From assembly GCF_002364335.1 (NCBI RefSeq), contig NZ_DEXW01000048.1, positions 59,437 to 86,721 of the forward strand: a stretch of DNA of 27,285 bases, read 5' to 3'. The DNA is from Winogradskyella sp. UBA3174. Lineage in GTDB: Bacteria; Bacteroidota; Bacteroidia; Flavobacteriales; Flavobacteriaceae. Shown here piece after piece: positions 22,253-27,285 of the stretch; position 1 is the stretch's first letter, and each line of letters starts with the position of its first letter. Below the pieces are notes generated by a model that was not told the DNA's origin, did not search any database, and saw only the letters and a list, made by a program, of their open reading frames with translations. The translations under genes were made by a program, and so were the position numbers.

Positions 22253-24100
22253 ATGTTAGAATTAGCGGGAATTATCATACTAGGTATTTTAGCACAATGG
22301 GTGGCGTGGAAGTTAAAAATTCCAGCTATATTACCTTTAATATTGATTGGTTTACTGGTTGGGCCAATTGCTGCAGAGTTTTTAAGTGAAGATGGCACCA
22401 AGTGGATAGAACCGATTTGGAATGGTGAAAAAGGACTATTCCCAGGGGATAGTTTGTACTATTTTGTGTCGCTTGCTATTAGTATTATTCTTTTTGAAGG
22501 TGGTCTAACATTAAAACGATCAGAAATAAAAACCGTTGGACCAGTGATTACGAAACTCATTACTTTGGGTTCAGCAGTTACCTTTTTTGGAGCTGGTGTT
22601 GTGGCACATTTTACCTTTAATTTAAGCTGGGATTTGTCGTTTTTATTTGCGGGTCTAATCATTGTTACAGGCCCAACAGTAATTACACCCATTTTACGTA
22701 ACATTCCGCTTAAAAAGGATGTATCGACAGTATTAAAATGGGAAGGTATTCTTATTGACCCTATCGGAGCTTTGGTAGCCGTTTTGGTCTTTGAGTTTAT
22801 AAGTGTTGGTGGTGATAGTGGTTTTACTAAAACAGCACTGATTGAGTTTGGTAAAATTGTGTTATTTGGTACCACATTTGGTTTTACGTTTGCACATGCC
22901 TTAGCATTTGCTATTAACAAAAAATATATACCACATTATTTATTGAATGTTGTATCGCTTTCAACAGTATTATTAGTATTTGTCGAATCTGAATTATTTG
23001 CACATGAGTCTGGTTTATTAGCCGTAGTAGTGATGGGAATGGTCTTAGGGAACAGTAAATTAGACAATATTAAAGAACTGCTTTACTTTAAGGAATCACT
23101 GAGTGTCTTACTTATTTCAATATTATTTATTCTTCTTTCAGCAAACATAAATATTGAAGATTTAATGTTGCTTTATACTTGGAAAACTGCAGTGCTTTTC
23201 GCTATAGTTGTTTTTATAATAAGGCCATTAGCGGTTTTTATAAGTACACGAGGCTCTAAGTTAACCCTCAATGAAAAACTCTTTATAAGTTGGGTTGGTC
23301 CTCGTGGTATTGTTGCTGCAGGTATAGCCTCACTTTTTGGAAGTAAATTATTAAAAGAAGGGGTTGAGGGTGCAGAATATATTACGCCTTTAGTATTTAT
23401 GATTGTTTTGGGAACGGTATTACTTAACGCCACAACGGCACGTCTGTTTGCTAAGATGGTTGGTGTGTTTTTGACACAGTCTAATGGTATTTTAATCGTT
23501 GGTGCTTCTAAAGTTTCACGATTACTTGGACATTATTTAGAATCTAATGGGAGACACGTTGTGCTTATAGACAGTAATCAAAATAACATAGATAAGGCAA
23601 AAGAATTGGGTTTAGAAGCGTTAAACACAAATATTTATTCTGAAACACTTTCTGATAATATTGAATTAAACGATGTTGGTTATCTTATGGCTATGACAGG
23701 AAATCCAGAGATTAATAAATATGCTATTAATAAATTCAGTGAGCAATTTGGTGAAAATGGTTCGTTCAGATTAGTAACTACTACCGAAATGAACAACCCA
23801 GAAGACAACCCCAAGGAGGGTTTGTTTTCTCATACAGATGATTATATCACCTTAGCTGAGGTTACTCGAAAATACCCATCTATCCAAGATATAGATATAG
23901 ATGATAAAGCACACTATGAAAGCCTTATAGAAATTACCAATAAAAATAAAGATATGATTCCTTTATTTTTAAAAGATGAGGAAGGAGAAATGCACATTAT
24001 TTCGTCCTACAACAAAGATATTGATACTATAGGTGAAAACTACAAGTTGGTTTATTTAGGTAAGCCTTTTGATGTTGAAAGAGTAGCACAAGAAGATTAA
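22253..24100 (+). CDS. CPA1-type cation/proton antiporter with RCK domain
   Basis: A 615-residue inner-membrane antiporter exchanging K+ or Na+ for H+. Residues 1-405 hold 11-12 helices with CPA landmarks: TGPTVITPI (139-147), GILIDPIGAL with Asp169, and WVGPRGIVA (347-355). Residues about 411-535 are an RCK N-terminal (TrkA-N) Rossmann domain (GILIVGASKVSRLLGHYLE ... VVLIDSNQNNIDKAKE), which senses nucleotides. A further C-terminal segment of about 80 residues follows. This architecture is common in NhaP-type K+/H+ exporters; whether Na+ or K+ is moved is unclear. A TAACTTTA sequence at 22222-22229 is a near-match to TAnnTTTG, so it may have its own promoter. Convergent with lepA across 119 bp with no good hairpin. 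Confidence 0.93.
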   Translation: MLELAGIIILGILAQWVAWKLKIPAILPLILIGLLVGPIAAEFLSEDGTKWIEPIWNGEKGLFPGDSLYYFVSLAISIILFEGGLTLKRSEIKTVGPVITKLITLGSAVTFFGAGVVAHFTFNLSWDLSFLFAGLIIVTGPTVITPILRNIPLKKDVSTVLKWEGILIDPIGALVAVLVFEFISVGGDSGFTKTALIEFGKIVLFGTTFGFTFAHALAFAINKKYIPHYLLNVVSLSTVLLVFVESELFAHESGLLAVVVMGMVLGNSKLDNIKELLYFKESLSVLLISILFILLSANINIEDLMLLYTWKTAVLFAIVVFIIRPLAVFISTRGSKLTLNEKLFISWVGPRGIVAAGIASLFGSKLLKEGVEGAEYITPLVFMIVLGTVLLNATTARLFAKMVGVFLTQSNGILIVGASKVSRLLGHYLESNGRHVVLIDSNQNNIDKAKELGLEALNTNIYSETLSDNIELNDVGYLMAMTGNPEINKYAINKFSEQFGENGSFRLVTTTEMNNPEDNPKEGLFSHTDDYITLAEVTRKYPSIQDIDIDDKAHYESLIEITNKNKDMIPLFLKDEEGEMHIISSYNKDIDTIGENYKLVYLGKPFDVERVAQED

Positions 24101-24219
24101 GGCTCTTTTGTGTTTACTATTCCTATTAGGCAAGGACTATTTTCTTACCAGTAAAGGTTCTGTTTCGTTTTAGCCCTTAGTAGTCTCGATAATTAGAACC
24201 CTGCTTACGAAGGAATATG

Positions 24220-26016
24220 CTAATCATTTAACTTAAGCACAGCCATAAAAGCGGCTTGAGGAATTTCTACATTACCAACTTGGCGCATACGTTTCTTACC
24301 TTTTTTCTGCTTTTCTAATAACTTTCGTTTACGAGAAATATCACCACCATAACATTTAGCAGTTACATCTTTACGTAACGCCTTTACGGTTTCTCTAGAT
24401 ATTATTTTGGCACCAATAGCCGCTTGAATAGGAATATCGAATTGTTGTCTCGGTATAAGTTCTTTCAATTTTTCACACATCTTCTTACCAATGTGTTGAG
24501 CGTTGTCTGCGTGAATTAAAGCCGAAAGGGCATCTACTGGTTGTGCATTTAGTAACACATCTAAGCGCACTAATTTAGAAGCTCTTCTCCCTATTGGCGA
24601 ATAATCGAAAGATGCATAGCCTTTAGATACTGTTTTTAAACGATCGTAAAAATCGAAAACAATCTCAGCTAACGGCATTTCAAAAATCAACTCTACACGC
24701 TCTGTTGTTAGATAGGTCTGGTTAATAATCATACCGCGTTTTTCAATACAAAGACTCATTACGTTACCAACAAAATCAGCCTTGGTAATAATGGTTGCTT
24801 TTATAAAAGGCTCTTCAACACGGTTAACGGTTGTTGGCTCTGGTAAATCACTAGGGTTATTTACGACAAAAGCTTCATTTGGGTTTTTATTGGTGTACGC
24901 GTGATATGATACGTTAGGAACTGTCGTAATTACAGTCATATCAAATTCGCGTTCTAACCGTTCTTGTATAATCTCCATGTGCAGCATACCTAAGAATCCA
25001 CAACGGAAACCAAAACCTAATGCGGCAGAACTTTCTGGCTGAAAAACTAAAGACGCATCATTTAGTTGCAATTTTTCCATAGAATTACGGAGCTCTTCGT
25101 AATCTTCAGTATCCACTGGGTAAATACCTGCAAAAACCATTGGTTTTACATCTTCAAAACCTTCTATAATATTAGTCGTTGGGTTAGCGAAATCAGTAAT
25201 AGTGTCACCAACTTTAACCTCTTTAGCGGTTTTAATTCCTGTAATTAAATAACCTACATCACCAGCTTTAACGCTTTGTTTAGCAACTTGTGTTAGCTTT
25301 AAAGTCCCAACTTCGTCAGCAAAATATTCTTTTCCTGTGGCGACGAATTTAATTTTTTGTCCTTTTTTAATTTCACCATCAAAGACTCTAAAATACGTTT
25401 CAATACCTCTAAAGGTATTGTAAACAGAATCGAAAATTAAGGCTTGTAAAGGCGCATTGACATCTCCTTTTGGAGCAGGAATGCGTTCAATAATTGCTTT
25501 TAAAATATTTTCGACACCAAAACCAGTTTTTCCACTGGCATGGATAACTTCTTCCGGATCACAACCTAAAAGATCTACAATATCGTCTGTAACTTCTTCT
25601 GGATTTGCACTTGGCAAATCCACTTTATTCAATACGGGAATAATTTCTAAATCATTTTCTAAAGCCAAGTATAGATTAGAAATTGTTTGTGCCTGAATAC
25701 TCTGAGCAGCATCTACAATTAACAAAGCACCTTCACAAGCAGCAATTGAACGAGAAACCTCGTAAGAAAAATCTACGTGACCAGGTGTATCAATAAGGTT
25801 TAATACGTACTCTTGGCCTTCAAAGGTATATTCCATTTGAATAGCGTGTGACTTAATGGTAATACCGCGTTCGCGTTCCAAATCCATACTATCTAAAAGC
25901 TGCGCTTGTTGTTCGCGTGCAGTTACAGAACCTGTAGCATCTAGTAAACGATCTGCTAATGTACTTTTTCCGTGGTCAATATGTGCAATAATGCAAAAAT
26001 TACGAATGTTCTTCAT
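24220..26016 (-). CDS. lepA: Elongation factor 4 (LepA)
   Basis: Translational GTPase of 598 residues, the standard LepA length, that acts on the ribosome under stress. G-domain motifs are AHIDHGKSTLADRLL (P-loop, 11-25), RGITIKSHA (switch I), DTPGHVDF (G3) and NKVDLP (G4). It is followed by the EF-Tu-like domain 2, the LepA-specific RCGFLGMLHMEIIQERLERE block, and the unique C-terminal domain with GGDISRKRKLLEKQKKGKKRM. The 37-bp region upstream carries a TATATTTG element (26045-26052). It is transcribed divergently from the outer-membrane receptor gene and convergently with the antiporter. Nothing unusual seen. Confidence 0.98.
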   Translation of the reverse strand: MKNIRNFCIIAHIDHGKSTLADRLLDATGSVTAREQQAQLLDSMDLERERGITIKSHAIQMEYTFEGQEYVLNLIDTPGHVDFSYEVSRSIAACEGALLIVDAAQSIQAQTISNLYLALENDLEIIPVLNKVDLPSANPEEVTDDIVDLLGCDPEEVIHASGKTGFGVENILKAIIERIPAPKGDVNAPLQALIFDSVYNTFRGIETYFRVFDGEIKKGQKIKFVATGKEYFADEVGTLKLTQVAKQSVKAGDVGYLITGIKTAKEVKVGDTITDFANPTTNIIEGFEDVKPMVFAGIYPVDTEDYEELRNSMEKLQLNDASLVFQPESSAALGFGFRCGFLGMLHMEIIQERLEREFDMTVITTVPNVSYHAYTNKNPNEAFVVNNPSDLPEPTTVNRVEEPFIKATIITKADFVGNVMSLCIEKRGMIINQTYLTTERVELIFEMPLAEIVFDFYDRLKTVSKGYASFDYSPIGRRASKLVRLDVLLNAQPVDALSALIHADNAQHIGKKMCEKLKELIPRQQFDIPIQAAIGAKIISRETVKALRKDVTAKCYGGDISRKRKLLEKQKKGKKRMRQVGNVEIPQAAFMAVLKLND

Positions 26017-26044
26017 GTATCCTTCTAAAACAATAATTTGGATG

Positions 26045-26052
26045 CAAATATA
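26045..26052 (-). promoter_or_regulatory. Candidate -7 element for lepA
   Basis: Minus strand reads TATATTTG, exact TAnnTTTG, about 28 bp before the ATG at 26016. A TTG (minus; CAA at 26078-26080) lies 25 bp further upstream, somewhat beyond the usual spacing. Confidence 0.5.
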
Positions 26053-26104
26053 GGTGTTTTCTTGCGCTTTTTAGTGTCAAAAACAGGATTAAAAGCTTGC
26101 TGAA

Positions 26105-26121
26105 TTACGGAAAAACCGTAA
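26105..26121. repeat. Short inverted repeat in the lepA/receptor divergent gap
   Basis: TTACGG (26105-26110) and CCGTAA (26116-26121) with an AAAAA loop. It could be an operator for the receptor gene or a small hairpin; no T run follows. Confidence 0.45.
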
Positions 26122-26160
26122 CATAAAGTAAAAAACAATCTCTATATTGCAGTATAAAAC

Positions 26161-27285
26161 ATGCTAATGATTGTTGACTTGCGACTTTTTATAAGCGCAT
26201 TACTTTTTGCGTTATCTTCTATTGCTTTTGCTCAGGAATTTTCTGTTTCAGGAAAAGTTATTGATTCAAACAGCAAGCCTATTGAGTTGGCTAATGTTAT
26301 TCTTTTAGCAGAGGATGGAACTACATTTATAAAAGGAACTTCAACAGATCAAAACGGTTATTTTAAATTTAAAAACTTACCAGTTACTATGTTTTTTATT
26401 AAAGTTAGCTTTATTGGGTTTGAAGAATTTGAGCAGAAGATTATTCTGAAAGGAAACTTAGATTTAAAGACTATTCAGCTTAACGAAACACCAGAAAGTT
26501 TAGGCGAAGTAATTGTTATTTCTAAAAAACCGACCATAATTCGTAAGCCAGACAGACTGATATTTAATATTGAGAATACAGCTTTAACCCAAGGCTCCAC
26601 GCTTGGTGTTTTAAAAAGTACGCCTGGTATTATTGTGTCAGAGGGAGGTGTTAATATTAAAAGTGCTCCCGCTACTGTTTTTATAAATAATCGTCGTGTG
26701 CAATTGACTTCAGATGAGTTGATTCAATTTTTAGAAACGGCACCAGCAAATAGTATTAAGTCAGTTGAGGTTATAACAAACCCGCCCGCAAGTTATGACG
26801 CAGACAGTGGCTCTGTGATTAACATTATAATGAGTAAAAATTTAGTAACAGGATATCGTGGAAGTGTCCAAACAAATTACACACAAGGTGTTTTTCCAAG
26901 ATATAATGCTGCGACGAGTCATTATTATAAAAATGATAAAGTCAACCTAAATGTAAATTATAGCTATACTAATCAAAAGATTAATAGAGATCAGGATGAT
27001 ACCGTTAATTATTTGGATGATTTGAATAATATTGAAGAAATATGGCAATCTGGTGTGAATCGAAACACATGGTCTGAAACACATAATCTCAATCTTAATT
27101 TTGATTATTATATTGATGACAAGAACACGTTGAGTTTTACCAGTACAGGTTTATATACACCGTATTTTAAGTATCAAATTAGAAATAACACGAATATTAC
27201 GGACGAAAATTTAGACATCTTAGGTCGTTTTACTGCTGATAATTTATCTAGAGACAACAAATACAATATTGGCTCGGACATTGTT
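26161..27285 (+). CDS. Outer-membrane beta-barrel receptor (TonB-dependent/OMP_b-brl_3 type), 3-prime partial
   Basis: Open frame of 375 codons running off the window end, so the C-terminal barrel is missing. The signal peptide ends near IAFAQ (about residue 24; the ATG at 26167 is an alternative start). Residues about 27-110 are a carboxypeptidase-regulatory-like domain (SGKVIDSNSKPIELANVIL ... GYFKFKNLP). Residues about 115-230 resemble a plug domain (LGEVIVISKKP ... DSGSVINIIMSK), then barrel strands of the OMP_b-brl_3 (PF14905) class begin (GYRGSVQTNYTQGVF...). Such proteins take up large ligands or act in the outer membrane, but no substrate can be inferred and no SusD partner is visible in the window. 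It is transcribed away from lepA. Confidence 0.9.
   Translation, partial: MLMIVDLRLFISALLFALSSIAFAQEFSVSGKVIDSNSKPIELANVILLAEDGTTFIKGTSTDQNGYFKFKNLPVTMFFIKVSFIGFEEFEQKIILKGNLDLKTIQLNETPESLGEVIVISKKPTIIRKPDRLIFNIENTALTQGSTLGVLKSTPGIIVSEGGVNIKSAPATVFINNRRVQLTSDELIQFLETAPANSIKSVEVITNPPASYDADSGSVINIIMSKNLVTGYRGSVQTNYTQGVFPRYNAATSHYYKNDKVNLNVNYSYTNQKINRDQDDTVNYLDDLNNIEEIWQSGVNRNTWSETHNLNLNFDYYIDDKNTLSFTSTGLYTPYFKYQIRNNTNITDENLDILGRFTADNLSRDNKYNIGSDIV

Noticed and set aside
22459..22920. 153-residue minus-strand open frame inside the antiporter gene
   Set aside because: It is antisense to a well-conserved CPA1 membrane domain, has low-complexity Thr/Pro/Lys composition and no recognisable motif, so it is a shadow frame.
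24101..24219. Terminator between the antiporter gene and lepA
   Set aside because: I looked for a hairpin with T run in this convergent gap and found only weak partial pairings, so no terminator is claimed.

Overview
The window looks like a piece of chromosome from a marine-type member of the Flavobacteriaceae (Bacteroidota). The DNA is very AT-rich. One secreted protein ends in a type IX secretion sorting domain, there is an OMP_b-brl/TonB-type outer-membrane receptor with an N-terminal carboxypeptidase-regulatory-like domain, and several start sites are preceded by the Bacteroidota -7 promoter element TAnnTTTG with no clear Shine-Dalgarno sequence. The gene set is mostly core housekeeping. 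I see no phage, integrase, transposase, CRISPR array or obvious genomic island.

Layout. 1-2613 (minus): a DUF1761 membrane protein and glutaminyl-tRNA synthetase with a long C-terminal extension. 2702-3488 (plus): a zinc-ribbon protein, folB and tRNA-Cys(GCA). 3538-6160 (minus): a tightly spaced cluster made of a YbjQ-family protein, a small membrane protein, a head-GIN (DUF2807) protein, a LysE-type exporter and an unknown exported protein. 6255-10154 (minus): RNase R, then a seven-repeat beta-propeller protein with a T9SS tail. 10155-10804: a 650-bp AT-rich gene-free stretch full of short dyads and TTATKAACA-like nonamers. 10805-12606 (plus): rpiB, a CDF metal exporter and an ElaA-type GNAT acetyltransferase, packed as an operon. 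12603-19881 (minus): an OmpA-domain protein, an S41 C-terminal processing protease overlapping rnpA, then an operon of an MBL hydrolase, an S8 protease lipoprotein and an M1 aminopeptidase-like lipoprotein. 19991-24100 (plus): an APC permease fused to USP-like domains and a CPA1 cation/proton antiporter with an RCK domain. 24220-26016 (minus): lepA. 26161-end (plus): the first 375 codons of an outer-membrane beta-barrel receptor, cut off by the window end.

How the genes fit together. Translation and RNA metabolism are strongly represented (glnS, tRNA-Cys, rnr, rnpA, lepA), but these genes are scattered over separate transcription units. The envelope and periplasm are served by the MBL/S8/M1 unit, the S41 protease, the OmpA-domain protein, the T9SS propeller and the receptor. 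Ion and metabolite movement is covered by the CDF, LysE, APC and CPA1 proteins.

The parts most worth a second look are the 10155-10804 intergenic region (candidate replication origin or dense operator region), the roughly 118-residue appended domain of GlnRS, the roughly 200-residue Asp-to-His interval in the S8 protease, a nested-palindrome repeat in the likely rnr leader, and a promoter position implying leaderless folB mRNA. None of these is proven by sequence reading alone, and I did not find a clearly new multi-gene system.
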